From positions 1 through 37,969 of the forward strand of contig AGAU01000097.1 in NCBI GenBank assembly GCA_000224765.2: DNA of 37,969 nucleotides. The letters are read 5' to 3'. The notes beneath the pieces are model-generated. The model had not been told where the DNA came from. It did not search any database and was given only the letters and a program-made list of their open reading frames with translations. The translations under genes were made by a program, and so were the position numbers. The DNA is from SAR324 cluster bacterium JCVI-SC AAA005. Lineage in GTDB: Bacteria > SAR324 > NAC60-12. This document shows, piece by piece, positions 8,417-16,829 of the stretch. Numbering within the stretch: position 1 is the stretch's first letter; each line of letters begins with the position of its first letter.

Positions 8417-8975
8417 TATCTTCCCCCTTTTAGTGGTACCAGTTCTGTAATGCCAAAAATTGCAGCTCGGCAACATGCTAAACTACTTGTCTGACGCGGG
8501 GACACACAACGCAATTGAATCTGACTTTTGTCAAATTTTTTTTCTATTGAGTAAATCTAGCTGAAATCTGTTGTCTTAGATTTTTTTTGAAAAGAGAATT
8601 ATCGGGACATATAGGCTGGAGAAAACACATTATTCAGCCAAAGATTTCATTGGCCGACTACTCTTGAAATGGGAACAACTAGCGATGAATTCTTTGCTCC
8701 AGAAAAGATTTACTTTCTGTCGAAAGCCATTCTTGTTGGTCTTCAATTAATAGGTTCCATTCCTCCATTAAAAAAGAAGGGGAAGGTTCGTTACTGCAGG
8801 TTTGACGCATGAACCTGCAAAATTCCTTGAAGTGCAGTGCATCTCGCATAATGATGTCTCATCTGATGTTAGTATGAATGAGTCACATCCTGTGCTTTTG
8901 TACAAACTGCCATTCCATTGACTTATTATTTGTCTGATAAATCTGCATTTTATGTTCCACTATTTGGAAAATAAT
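8417..8975. promoter_or_regulatory. Divergent intergenic region with candidate operators
   Basis: 559 nt separate glpV from the small rightward gene. On the minus strand a TTGACA hexamer occurs about 110 nt before the glpV start, but no good -10 is seen at the right distance. It overlaps TGAC-AAAA-GTCA (8522-8533), a short inverted repeat. A perfect 8-bp hairpin TGCAGGTT / AACCTGCA lies at 8795-8819. No convincing gene or RNA family was recognised; promoters for both directions probably lie here. Confidence 0.4.
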
Positions 8976-9161
8976 ATGGCTGAAAAGCGAATGACCAAGC
9001 TGAACCCTCTAATAAAACCCCCAAATCCACTGGATCTAGAAAATGATGTTTTTATTCCTGAAGATGAAGAAAGCTTCCCGAGGGAGCAACAATTGGAACA
9101 GTTGAGGAAAGAGCCAAAGCGAACACTTCGGCTTGTCAAACGTTGGTTAAGGGAAAGCTAG
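8976..9161 (+). CDS. Small charged protein of unknown function
   Basis: A possible 61-residue protein, starting at the ATG at 8976 (TTTGGA about 8 nt before) rather than the ATG at 8952, which lacks a ribosome site. It begins MAEKRMTKLNPL, has a proline-rich segment (LIKPPNPLDLEN), an acidic patch (FIPEDEESFP), and a basic helix ending LRKEPKRTLRLVKRWLRES. The last 20 residues loosely resemble the FliG-binding tail of flagellar FliF (an A-x-x-x-P...xxWL pattern), but nothing else does and no flagellar gene is nearby. It is transcribed away from glpV and converges with the next gene. Function unknown; it may not be a real gene. Confidence 0.4.
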   Translation: MAEKRMTKLNPLIKPPNPLDLENDVFIPEDEESFPREQQLEQLRKEPKRTLRLVKRWLRES

Positions 9162-9196
9162 GATGTTTGCAGGACCCAACTGGCATTTCTGGCTTC

Positions 9197-9243
9197 TGGT
9201 AATTTTCTTTTTACCAAGCAAGCCACTCTTGTTTTGGTTTGCT
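9197..9243. terminator. Pair of inverted repeats between convergent genes
   Basis: TGGTAA...TTACCA (9197-9216, 8-nt loop) and AGCAAGCC...GGTTTGCT (9217-9243, one G-T pair) sit side by side in the short gap between convergent genes. The position suits transcription termination in either direction, but neither stem is followed by a clean T tract. Confidence 0.35.
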
Positions 9244-9255
9244 CAATAAATTTCT

Positions 9256-10980
9256 CTACGCTTGAAATCCTCGCTCCAAAGCCGCAATTACCTGATCTAA
9301 ATTCTTCTCGCAGCCCACAGCTAGTCGTACCAAATATCTCGAAATTCGTAGTTCTTCGAGTTCTCGATCGCTGGCCCGATAATGGGCTAGCATTGCGTAA
9401 GGACAAATCATTGAGGTGTTTGAACCAAGACCTGGTGCCTTGTGAAGTGGTCGGAGGTCTGCGTCATAGAATCGGCGTATTCCATCAAGGTTATCATTCT
9501 GCAAAACAAAGCTGATGAGGCTGCCAGCTCCCTTTAACAACTTTTTTGCCAATTCATGACTGGAATGGGATGGTAACTGATTGAAACTTACAGAACGAAC
9601 TTTTGGATGAACTTCTAGGAATTGAGCGACCTGAACTCCATTAGAATTAAATCGCTCCATCCGCTCAGGAAAATTCTCCATACAGTCAAATAGGGCCAGG
9701 ACCTCCCATGGTGACATGAGGTTCTGCCATTCAGACTGAAAGGCTTTCAATTGTTCAGACCAATATCCATGACGAGTCAGCAAAACTCCTCCCCCATGTT
9801 GGTTGTTTCCACACAAGTATTTTGCCGTGCTGTGGATCACCATGTCAGCGCCCCATACCAGAGGTTGAGCATTAGTAGGTCCAGCTAGTGTGTTATCCAC
9901 AATTACAGGGATCTCGTATTTTCTTGCTATCGCCTGAATTCTTGGAATGTCTGGTACTTCTCCGAGCGGATTAGTGATGCTCTCCGTGACAATTCCAGCA
10001 ATTGATTTGTCTTTAAGCACCTCTTCTAATTGTTCCAGTTCGTCAGTATTGAGAAAAATCGGCTCGCCGCTACTCCCCCTCCATTTATCAAACATCAATA
10101 GGGAGTAGGTGTCCGTGTAGAGTAACCCTATAGCCACAAAGCGTTTAGGTTGCTTGCTTTGGCATCGCCTTCTTGCCAACTCCATCGCAGTTACGACTGC
10201 ATTCATACCTGAAGGAAACACAAAACATTCTTTCGCTTCCTCCCACTCAATAAGTTGAGCACATATTTTTTCGGTAGCTTTTAAAGACGATGAAGTCGGT
10301 ACCGCCACATTATTTTTCCAAGCATTTATGTTTCTGACTGAGAGCAAGGCTCCTCTTCGCTTTCGCAATTGGAAGAGACCCTCCATCAACTCATAGTGTT
10401 GGCCTAGGACAACCCCACCTGGTGTTCCCATTTTTTCTGTATCACCAACCCAAAACTCCTTTTCTTGCTTGATGGGCAATGGTGCAAAAGACTGTGTTGA
10501 ATACCAGATAATCTGATCATGCTTGGCATGCTGGTCCTCATCAAACCATTCGTTTCGTTGATCAGCGCCCGAATCAGGAATAATCCAGAGTCGTTGTTCC
10601 ATCGAATCAGGTCCAGCAGATTTCCACTCTGTCAGCCAGGAAGGTAGCGGCTCTTTTATTTGCCAGGCAATCCGAAGTTTAGGCTCTTTTATCAGTAAAA
10701 ACTCTATTAATTCACGCAGAGCGCCTTGGACTGAAACAAAAGCTAGGGCTCGAGCGACCTTGTACTTCTGTTGGAGATGTCGTTGCCACTCATACAAGAC
10801 AGGCCGATCCACCATTCGGTAGTAACCCCAAATCAGACGACAGCGATTTTCTTCATAATCTATAACTGTCTGCAAGTCTGGCATTTCAGCAGTAGTGCCA
10901 TAGTTTTGACCACCAACTGGTTCTAAAAAGCGCGAAGGTAAAGGGTCTTGCAGAGCAGAGGTAGAAGAATCCGTTGTCAT
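9256..10980 (-). CDS. Two-part cystathionine gamma-synthase-like PLP enzyme
   Basis: A 574-residue member of the Cys/Met-metabolism PLP family; ordinary members have 380-400 residues. The C-terminal part (about 215-574) is complete: FVFPSGMNAV, TESITNPLGEVPD, VDNTLAGPTN with PLP-contacting Asp362, HSTAKYLCGN with the Schiff-base Lys387, and NLDQVIAALERGF at the end. The first 210 residues look like a shortened, degenerate copy: YYRMVDRPVLYEWQRHL resembles the family's YSRxGNPTxxxLE, and GDTEKMGTPGGVVLG (179-193) resembles STAKYLCGN...GGGVLL, with Lys183 in the lysine position. A similar long N-terminal part, with a YEE near the start, is known to me in fungal STR2/met-7 cystathionine gamma-synthases. 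Probable role: making cystathionine or homocysteine from an activated homoserine. It closes a leftward operon beginning with ilvB. Substrate not certain. Confidence 0.75.
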   Translation of the reverse strand: MTTDSSTSALQDPLPSRFLEPVGGQNYGTTAEMPDLQTVIDYEENRCRLIWGYYRMVDRPVLYEWQRHLQQKYKVARALAFVSVQGALRELIEFLLIKEPKLRIAWQIKEPLPSWLTEWKSAGPDSMEQRLWIIPDSGADQRNEWFDEDQHAKHDQIIWYSTQSFAPLPIKQEKEFWVGDTEKMGTPGGVVLGQHYELMEGLFQLRKRRGALLSVRNINAWKNNVAVPTSSSLKATEKICAQLIEWEEAKECFVFPSGMNAVVTAMELARRRCQSKQPKRFVAIGLLYTDTYSLLMFDKWRGSSGEPIFLNTDELEQLEEVLKDKSIAGIVTESITNPLGEVPDIPRIQAIARKYEIPVIVDNTLAGPTNAQPLVWGADMVIHSTAKYLCGNNQHGGGVLLTRHGYWSEQLKAFQSEWQNLMSPWEVLALFDCMENFPERMERFNSNGVQVAQFLEVHPKVRSVSFNQLPSHSSHELAKKLLKGAGSLISFVLQNDNLDGIRRFYDADLRPLHKAPGLGSNTSMICPYAMLAHYRASDRELEELRISRYLVRLAVGCEKNLDQVIAALERGFQA

Positions 10981-11000
10981 GTTAGGATTGATCTAGAGGA

Positions 11001-11183
11001 TCAGCGCAGTTGACTACGCAACTCATCAAGGAATTGCCGATGTGATTCTCGTATTTTAAAAACCAGACGAATTTGTCTGATTGCCAATAACAAAAACAAG
11101 AGGATTAAGCATCCCATCAGGGAAAGTGACAGCAGAGGAGGAAAGCTCAACAGCCAATCGCTCAATGCATGAAAATGGCTCAT
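11001..11183 (-). CDS. Small single-pass membrane protein, unknown function
   Basis: A 60-residue ORF with one or two tightly packed hydrophobic stretches (LLSFPPLLSLSLMGCLILLF continuing to LLLAI, about residues 11-35), followed by a basic, helical tail (RQIRLVFKIRESHRQFLDEL). The start is 4 nt after the ldcA stop and the stop is 20 nt before the next gene, which fits an operon member translated by coupling; no separate ribosome site is visible. I do not recognise a family. Being next to a cell-wall carboxypeptidase gene suggests an envelope location only. It could be a chance ORF. Confidence 0.45.
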   Translation of the reverse strand: MSHFHALSDWLLSFPPLLSLSLMGCLILLFLLLAIRQIRLVFKIRESHRQFLDELRSQLR

Positions 11184-11187
11184 GTAG

Positions 11188-12099
11188 CTAAAGGTTCGTT
11201 GTATTTAAATGAATGACATTTTGCTGAGCATCCAACTCAGCCCATTGTCCTAACAAAATTGGATGATTGACTTCTCCATGCCCGTGAGGCAGGCCAATCG
11301 CCATTGGGAGATTCAAATCACCGAGAACGTCTAGTAGAACGTCACTTACTTGCTCTATTGTACCACATTCTACGAATTCACCAAAAACGAAAGCCCGGAC
11401 TTTCTCAAATTGACCGCTTTGCCGCATCTGGGTCAGCATGCGATCCAAACGATAAGGCGCTTCGCAAACTTCCTCAAGAAAAAGGATTGAATTTGTTAAA
11501 TCTACCTGGGCCCTAGTTCCCAGGGCAGAAAGGATTACAGAAAGGCAACCCCCACTGAGCCTTCCTTTCACAGATTCAGCATTTTGCAAGAATTGGACAG
11601 GAGTAGAGGGAGATTCCAATTTGAAAAGGGCGTTCTTGAGGGCTTCGCGGTTCTTACCTGCCTGTGGACCACCCACAAATTGTGGTGAAGCAAGCGTGGG
11701 CCCATGACAAACCAACCAATCCGTGTGGCGTTGGAGGTAATGAAGCAGTAGGGAGCAGTCGCTGAATCCAATCAACCATTTGGGTTTGTCGTGCCAGGAA
11801 GCCGGTTGAAGCAATGGCAGTACTCGAGCAACTCCGTAGCCCCCTCGAATGCAGAAGACTGCTCGAACTTTCTCATCTTCAAGTTGTTGCTGAAATTCTG
11901 CAGCTCGATCTTGATCAGTACCTGCCAGATGCAAGTGAGAACGGGTAAGTTTAGGAGTGTAGGTCACTTGGAGGCCCCAATCTTCCTCTAGGATTTGAAA
12001 GGCTCGCTCTGCTAAGCGTGGCTGCTCCAACCTCAATTGTGAAGATGGTGCCACAACCGCGACGGCATCTCCTCGCTGAAGCGGGGGTGGACGTATCAT
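11188..12099 (-). CDS. ldcA: LD-carboxypeptidase (peptidase family S66, LdcA/MccF-like)
   Basis: 303 residues. Family S66 enzymes remove the terminal D-Ala from murein tetrapeptides in the cytoplasm during peptidoglycan recycling; the MccF branch cleaves microcin C-type compounds. The Ser-Glu-His triad is visible: GFSDCS with nucleophile Ser113, FLEEVCEAPYRLDRML with Glu209, and GLPHGHGEVNHPILLG with His274. The conserved FCIRGGYGVARVLPLL, which precedes the nucleophile, is at 82-97. No signal peptide, consistent with a cytoplasmic enzyme. The ATG follows the ilvH stop by one base (TGAGATG), so it is cotranslated with the acetolactate synthase subunits, an unusual partnership without obvious metabolic logic. 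LdcA is more likely than MccF, but sequence alone does not exclude the latter. Confidence 0.88.
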   Translation of the reverse strand: MIRPPPLQRGDAVAVVAPSSQLRLEQPRLAERAFQILEEDWGLQVTYTPKLTRSHLHLAGTDQDRAAEFQQQLEDEKVRAVFCIRGGYGVARVLPLLQPASWHDKPKWLIGFSDCSLLLHYLQRHTDWLVCHGPTLASPQFVGGPQAGKNREALKNALFKLESPSTPVQFLQNAESVKGRLSGGCLSVILSALGTRAQVDLTNSILFLEEVCEAPYRLDRMLTQMRQSGQFEKVRAFVFGEFVECGTIEQVSDVLLDVLGDLNLPMAIGLPHGHGEVNHPILLGQWAELDAQQNVIHLNTTNL

Positions 12100-12100
12100 C

Positions 12101-12589
12101 TCATGTTTGGTTTGTACCGCGAGCCATCACCAGTTTCCCAGAGCGGACCATTTCCTTGAGCCCCATAGTGTTGAAGAGTTTTTCCATAGCATCGATTTTC
12201 GAGGAAGATCCCGTTGACTCCACAATTAAAGATTGGTCTGTGATATCGACAATCTTGGCCCTAAACACATCAACAATCTGTAAGACCTCGGACCGCTTCT
12301 CTGGGCCAACCAATAATTTAAAGATGGCTAGTTCGCGTTCTACAGATTGCTTGGGATCGTGATGACTAGCGTGAACAACATCCACTAACTTGTTTAACTG
12401 TCGTAGAATCTGATCTAGTGTTTCAGGATCACCCTGAACAACAACCGTGATTCGAGAAAATTGATGATCTACAGCTGGTGAAACAACCAAAGAGTCTATG
12501 TTATAGCCTCTTCTCGCAAAAGTTTGCGAGAGGCGCATCAAGACACCTGGTTTGTTATTGACGTAGATACTAATCGTAAATTCTTCCAT
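12101..12589 (-). CDS. ilvH: Acetolactate synthase small (regulatory) subunit
   Basis: 162 residues, the usual IlvH/IlvN length. The N-terminal ACT domain (about 3-75) has the valine-binding loop NNKPGVLMRLSQTFARRGY, then NIDSLVVSP; a C-terminal domain (about 80-158) includes RELAIFKLLV and SLIVESTG. It binds the catalytic subunit IlvB, activates it and confers valine feedback inhibition in branched-chain amino-acid synthesis. It lies 90 nt downstream of ilvB in the same direction and one base ahead of ldcA. A GAAG element precedes its ATG. Confidence 0.95.
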   Translation of the reverse strand: MEEFTISIYVNNKPGVLMRLSQTFARRGYNIDSLVVSPAVDHQFSRITVVVQGDPETLDQILRQLNKLVDVVHASHHDPKQSVERELAIFKLLVGPEKRSEVLQIVDVFRAKIVDITDQSLIVESTGSSSKIDAMEKLFNTMGLKEMVRSGKLVMARGTNQT

Positions 12590-12679
12590 GTATTTTCTTC
12601 AAAGACAGGCTGCGTTCAATCTGGAATTTTTGATCTCTAACATGATTCCAGTACACATAACGCGAATTCCGAATGCCTC

Positions 12680-14386
12680 TCAGGTACTTCCTACAGGCTT
12701 CTCGAGTTTGCGGTCTTTAGGCTTCTCAATGAGCATGTCCTTCACGGCAGCTCCTGCCGGAATCATTGGGAAGACATTGTCTTCTTTTACAACCTCAGCG
12801 TGTATAATGCAGGGCCCATCATTGTATGCAAGTGCCTTCTTCAAAACCTTGGTCACATCCCCGGCACGTCGAATTCTAAAACCTTTCACACCGTAGGACT
12901 CACCAAGTTTAACAAAATCTGGGTTTCCGTCGAGTTCGCATCCGCTTAGTCGCTGGTCAAAGAAAAGCTCCTGCCACTGACGAATCATTCCCAAGTGACG
13001 ATTATCAATTATTAAAATTTTAATCGGAACTCTCTGGAGCGCAGCTGTGGACAGTTCTGCCAGCGTCATTTGGAAGCCACCATCTCCCACTACAGCTACT
13101 ACTAGATCGTTTGGACACCCCAACTGAGCACCAATCGCTGCTGGGAATCCGTATCCCATTGTCCCAGCACCTCCACTGGAGAGCCATTGACGTTCACGTG
13201 AACTCTTGCAAAACTGAGCCGCCCACATCTGGTGCTGGCCAACATCAGTACTGATTATACCTCTGGATTCAGAGAGCCGATCCAGCTCATCCAGAACATA
13301 TTGTGCTCTTAATCCACCCCGCTTTGGATACTTAAGTGGATACTTCTTTTTCCAAGAAGCGACCGATTTCAACCAAGAATCTGAATCTAATTTGCGGACA
13401 TGCTTAATCAACTCCTGCAATACCAAGCGAGCATCTCCATTGATAGATACATCAGGCTGAATGATTTTTCCGAATTCAGCGGGATCAATATCAATGTGAA
13501 TCTTGCTAGCAGTTGGGCAGAATTCACTTACTTTCCCAGTAATGCGGTCATCCCAGCGGGCACCGATGGCCATAATCATATCACAGCCAACAACCGCTTT
13601 GTTTGCGTAAGCGGTTCCATGCATGCCGAGCATACCGACAGATAAATCATGGGTTTCTGGGAAGGCACCTTTACCTAACAAAGTCGTTGTCACAGGTGCT
13701 TGAAGCTTTTCAGCCAATTCAAGAACTTCCTTAGCTGCACCAGCACCAACGGCCCCAGCCCCCACGTATAGTAGTGGACACCTGGATTCCATGATGATAT
13801 GTGCAGCTCGAACAATATCGTCTGCATTGCCTTTCATTGAGACTTCGTACCCGGGGAGATCAATATTTTCTGGAAAACTTGATACGCATTCTGCTGAGAC
13901 AACATCTTTTGGTAAATCAATCAATACTGGACCAGGTCTGCCTGTAGTTGCCAAGTGGAAGGCTTCCTGCACGATTTTCGGAAGTTCATTTACATCCTTC
14001 ACTAAATAGCTGTGCTTCACAACAGGAATAGTCACACCGAAGATGTCAGCTTCCTGGAAAGCATCCTTGCCCAAGTTTGGTGTAATCGTCTGCCCTGTCA
14101 ACACGATAAGCGGGATAGAATCCATCTGTGCAGTCAATAATCCTGTCACGGTATTGGTCGCCCCAGGGCCTGAAGTAACGAGCACTACCCCCGGCTTTCC
14201 CGTAGCTCGAGCATAGCCGTCAGCCATATGGGTCCCCCCCTGTTCGTGGCGCACCAAGACAAGTTCAAGCTCGGGAGCATCCAGTAAAGCATCAAAAATT
14301 GGCATACATGCTCCACCTGGATAGCCGAATATGTATTTGACACCCTCTCTCTTCAGAGCCTCTACAACAACTTGGGCACCATTCAT
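12680..14386 (-). CDS. ilvB: Acetolactate synthase large (catalytic) subunit
   Basis: A 568-residue thiamine-diphosphate enzyme. It condenses two pyruvates to acetolactate (valine, leucine) or pyruvate with 2-oxobutyrate (isoleucine). The catalytic Glu48 sits in RHEQGGTHMADGYARATGKPG. The central FAD-binding domain and a C-terminal TPP motif VVGDGGFQMTLAELSTAA...IIDN are present, as is the HLGMIRQWQELFF stretch near the active site. Length and order match IlvB/IlvI. The ATG is preceded by a strong AGAGGAG site. It opens the leftward operon ilvB-ilvH-ldcA-(small ORF)-PLP enzyme and is divergent from a Fur-family gene across about 370 AT-rich bases. I saw no clear leader peptide rich in Val/Leu/Ile codons. 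Confidence 0.96.
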   Translation of the reverse strand: MNGAQVVVEALKREGVKYIFGYPGGACMPIFDALLDAPELELVLVRHEQGGTHMADGYARATGKPGVVLVTSGPGATNTVTGLLTAQMDSIPLIVLTGQTITPNLGKDAFQEADIFGVTIPVVKHSYLVKDVNELPKIVQEAFHLATTGRPGPVLIDLPKDVVSAECVSSFPENIDLPGYEVSMKGNADDIVRAAHIIMESRCPLLYVGAGAVGAGAAKEVLELAEKLQAPVTTTLLGKGAFPETHDLSVGMLGMHGTAYANKAVVGCDMIMAIGARWDDRITGKVSEFCPTASKIHIDIDPAEFGKIIQPDVSINGDARLVLQELIKHVRKLDSDSWLKSVASWKKKYPLKYPKRGGLRAQYVLDELDRLSESRGIISTDVGQHQMWAAQFCKSSRERQWLSSGGAGTMGYGFPAAIGAQLGCPNDLVVAVVGDGGFQMTLAELSTAALQRVPIKILIIDNRHLGMIRQWQELFFDQRLSGCELDGNPDFVKLGESYGVKGFRIRRAGDVTKVLKKALAYNDGPCIIHAEVVKEDNVFPMIPAGAAVKDMLIEKPKDRKLEKPVGST

Positions 14387-14755
14387 CCTAATCTCCTCTA
14401 ATTTAATAATTGCAAATTGACAGTTTCAAATTACTGAACCCCTTGTAGGAGCACAAGCCAAAAGCCTACATTTATAAATTTATAGGTTTTGTAAAGCTGC
14501 CAAACGAATTTCATGACATTATCTACAGAAATTTTCTAACTTGAGCTAGTCGTCTCAAGAATTTACTGCCAACTTTTATATTATTTATGAATCTTATATT
14601 TTTTGAATATACAATTTTTTGTGAATAATTCTGTCTCAACAGATCAAATCTACCCAACTTATTTATTTCAAGAGTTCTTTTCTCACACTTGAGACCATGA
14701 TAACCTTCCATTTCACAAAAATTACAGTTACTGAAATCCCACACAAACATTTGCA
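14387..14755. promoter_or_regulatory. AT-rich divergent promoter region between ilvB and the Fur-family gene
   Basis: 369 nt without a convincing gene. It holds a perfect 12-bp palindrome TATAAATTTATA (14474-14485), about 90 nt upstream of ilvB, and next to it a TGTAGG...CCTACA inverted repeat (14445-14471) that could form a leader hairpin. Both divergent genes probably have promoters here. Which protein binds the palindrome is unknown; the adjacent Fur-family protein is one candidate. Confidence 0.45.
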
Positions 14756-15175
14756 ATGGAATCAACTCTTGCTGAAAAACTACTGAGAGAAGTCAGTCTC
14801 AGCATAACTCGCCAAAGGTTGGCCGTCCTTGAACTCTTTCTAAAGGAAGAACATCCGATGACACCTCATGAGGTGCGGGAAATACTCGATGATCAAGAGC
14901 GCGTAGACCAGGTGACCATTTATCGAGTGCTTGAAGCACTGGTTAGAACACGAATACTGACTCAAGTTCCTTCCACAGACCGGAATAGCTACTACTGCCT
15001 TGCAGAACGGTTACATGGTCTTCATGCCCATCTCTACTGTAACTTATGTCATCGAATGCTCTGTGTAGAATCACCTGTATCTGCAGGGACAACTGAACGG
15101 GGAAAAGAACTACACGTTGTATTAAGCGGAACCTGTACCCGATGTGATGAGGAAGTTCCTGACTCTACCATCTGA
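14756..15175 (+). CDS. Fur-family metal-responsive transcriptional regulator
   Basis: 139 residues. A winged-helix domain (about 8-80, with SITRQRLAVLELFL, MTPHEVREIL and VDQVTIYRVLEALVRTRIL) is followed by a dimerisation and metal-binding half with HGLHAHLYCNLC. Both CxxC pairs of a structural zinc site are present (Cys95/Cys98 and Cys127/Cys130). The order and length fit Fur, Zur or PerR; the sequence does not decide between them. These proteins repress iron, zinc or peroxide genes when their metal is bound. No clear target operon adjoins; its neighbours are ilvB (divergent) and an ArgH-type lyase (downstream, same strand). A GAGAACA...TGTTCTC hairpin follows 24 nt after the stop. Confidence 0.88.
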   Translation: MESTLAEKLLREVSLSITRQRLAVLELFLKEEHPMTPHEVREILDDQERVDQVTIYRVLEALVRTRILTQVPSTDRNSYYCLAERLHGLHAHLYCNLCHRMLCVESPVSAGTTERGKELHVVLSGTCTRCDEEVPDSTI

Positions 15176-15199
15176 ATTCGTAAAAAGTCTAAGATGCAG

Positions 15200-15216
15200 G
15201 AGAACAAGTTGTTCTC
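15200..15216. terminator. Hairpin after the Fur-family gene
   Basis: GAGAACA-AGT-TGTTCTC is a perfect 7-bp stem with a 3-nt loop shortly after the stop codon at 15175. There is no T tract, so it may be a terminator of limited strength or an operator-like palindrome upstream of the next gene. Confidence 0.4.
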
Positions 15217-15331
15217 TCCCCGGTTGATTTAGACATCCATTCAATTTGAGCATTGTCTCCCAGAACATCAATTTTCTCTGATTTTAAGGCCCTTGCCATT
15301 CCCCAAAACAGCTCTCTTACTCGGAATATTA

Positions 15332-16828
15332 ATGAAAACTGACCAGAACCAGGTGTGGGGTAGCAACCTACAAAGCAGCCCAGCCGAAGAAAATGTGCTG
15401 TTTTGTGCTGGCCGTGATGTTCAGCCTTTGCCAATGGCAGATCTAGCTTTGCTGCCTTACGATCTATGGACTAATCGGGCCCATGCGATCATGTGGTTTG
15501 AAGAAGGAATAATACCCAAAGACATTTTGACAAAGATTCTTGGAGGACTGAACCAGCTCGAGGAGCAATTTCTGAAAGGAAATTTTGAGTTAGATCCAAA
15601 GCTAGAGGATGTGCATATCAACGTGGAGGCATTCTTGACCAAGCAGCAAGGAGTGAAAGTTGGCGGGTGGATGCATATCGGAAGAAGTCGCAATGATCAG
15701 GCAGCATGTGACACACGGCTTTACCTTCGCGATGCACTTCTACGACAGGCTAGAAATCTAGAAAAGTTGATTCAAACTCTTTTGACACAGGCTGCAGAAC
15801 ATACCGAAACGGTGATGCCTGGGTTAACACATTATCAACCTGGAATGTTGACTTCATGGGGCCACTGGCTCTGTTCTCATGCACAAGCACTGTTGCGAGA
15901 CCTGGAAAGAGTCAAATTTTTACTAGTCCCAATCAATCGAAACCCATTGGGAGCAGCTGCTTCTTTTGGTACCTCCTGGTGTCCAAATCGAACACGTACC
16001 ACTGAATTGATGGCCTTCTCTGAACCAGAACTCAACACACTCGACTGTATCAGTGCTCGTGGTGAATTGGAAAGTCAGGTTTCCCAGGGTTACTCGGCAA
16101 TGATGAATCATCTTAGTCTACTAGCCCAAGACCTGATCTTTCTGAGTCATCCCTACATCAGTATGCTGCGTCTGCCCGACGCATTCGTAACAGGCTCCTC
16201 CATCATGCCACAGAAGAAAAATCCTGATTTTGCAGAAGTCATCAAGGGTAAGACAGCCCTTGCTCACGGACTCCTTCAATCTTTGTTAGGAGTACCCAAG
16301 GGGATGGTCAGTGGCTACAACCGAGATAGCCAGGTTTGTAAGCATCTCGTGATGGATGTTATCAGAGAATGTGAGCCAGCACCCAACATTCTCTCAGGAG
16401 TGATGTCTGAATTAGAAGTCCGTAAAGAGGTGATGCGGAATCGCTGTAATGAGGGATTCATGAACGCCGTCGATCTAGCTGACTCCCTCTCAAGGAATGA
16501 GGGCATCCCATTTCGAAGGTGCTACCATCTGCTAGCAAAGGCTGTCCGACTTTCTTTGCCCAGTGAATCCATCACAAAAGATGCGATTCAGTCTGCTCTG
16601 AATGATGAGAGCTTGGCGATTACTTTTTCTGATGAGGACTTTGCTGCACTACAAAGTCCACTGACCGTATTAGCCCAGCGAGACCATCTCGGAAGCCCAG
16701 CCCCTGAAAGAGTGCATGAGCAGATAGAATTGATGCAATCCAGATTAGTAGAAGATTTGGTGGCAGTCAGGCTAGTGATGACCAATTGTGAAGAAGCTCA
16801 AACCATCTGCAAGAATTATCAGGCCTGA
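15332..16828 (+). CDS. argH: Argininosuccinate lyase-family enzyme (ArgH-type)
   Basis: A 498-residue member of the fumarase/aspartase superfamily. ArgH splits argininosuccinate into arginine and fumarate. Superfamily signature GSSIMPQKKNP is intact; other ArgH blocks are EDVHINVEAFLT, HIGRSRNDQAACD and MPGLTHYQPGM, with the catalytic-base His in THYQ. It belongs to the less studied branch that has TSWGHW after this His and SGYNRDSQ after the flexible loop, so the assignment to arginine synthesis is probable, not certain. The start is the ATG at 15332; one at 15293 would add 13 residues with no family match. No argG is nearby. Its stop is one base from that of the convergent aminotransferase. 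Confidence 0.82.
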   Translation: MKTDQNQVWGSNLQSSPAEENVLFCAGRDVQPLPMADLALLPYDLWTNRAHAIMWFEEGIIPKDILTKILGGLNQLEEQFLKGNFELDPKLEDVHINVEAFLTKQQGVKVGGWMHIGRSRNDQAACDTRLYLRDALLRQARNLEKLIQTLLTQAAEHTETVMPGLTHYQPGMLTSWGHWLCSHAQALLRDLERVKFLLVPINRNPLGAAASFGTSWCPNRTRTTELMAFSEPELNTLDCISARGELESQVSQGYSAMMNHLSLLAQDLIFLSHPYISMLRLPDAFVTGSSIMPQKKNPDFAEVIKGKTALAHGLLQSLLGVPKGMVSGYNRDSQVCKHLVMDVIRECEPAPNILSGVMSELEVRKEVMRNRCNEGFMNAVDLADSLSRNEGIPFRRCYHLLAKAVRLSLPSESITKDAIQSALNDESLAITFSDEDFAALQSPLTVLAQRDHLGSPAPERVHEQIELMQSRLVEDLVAVRLVMTNCEEAQTICKNYQA

Positions 16829-16829
16829 A

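Noticed and set aside
14523..14765. Leftward 80-codon frame between ilvB and the Fur-family gene
   Set aside because: Overlaps the start of the Fur-family gene, has AT-rich low-complexity coding and no recognised protein.
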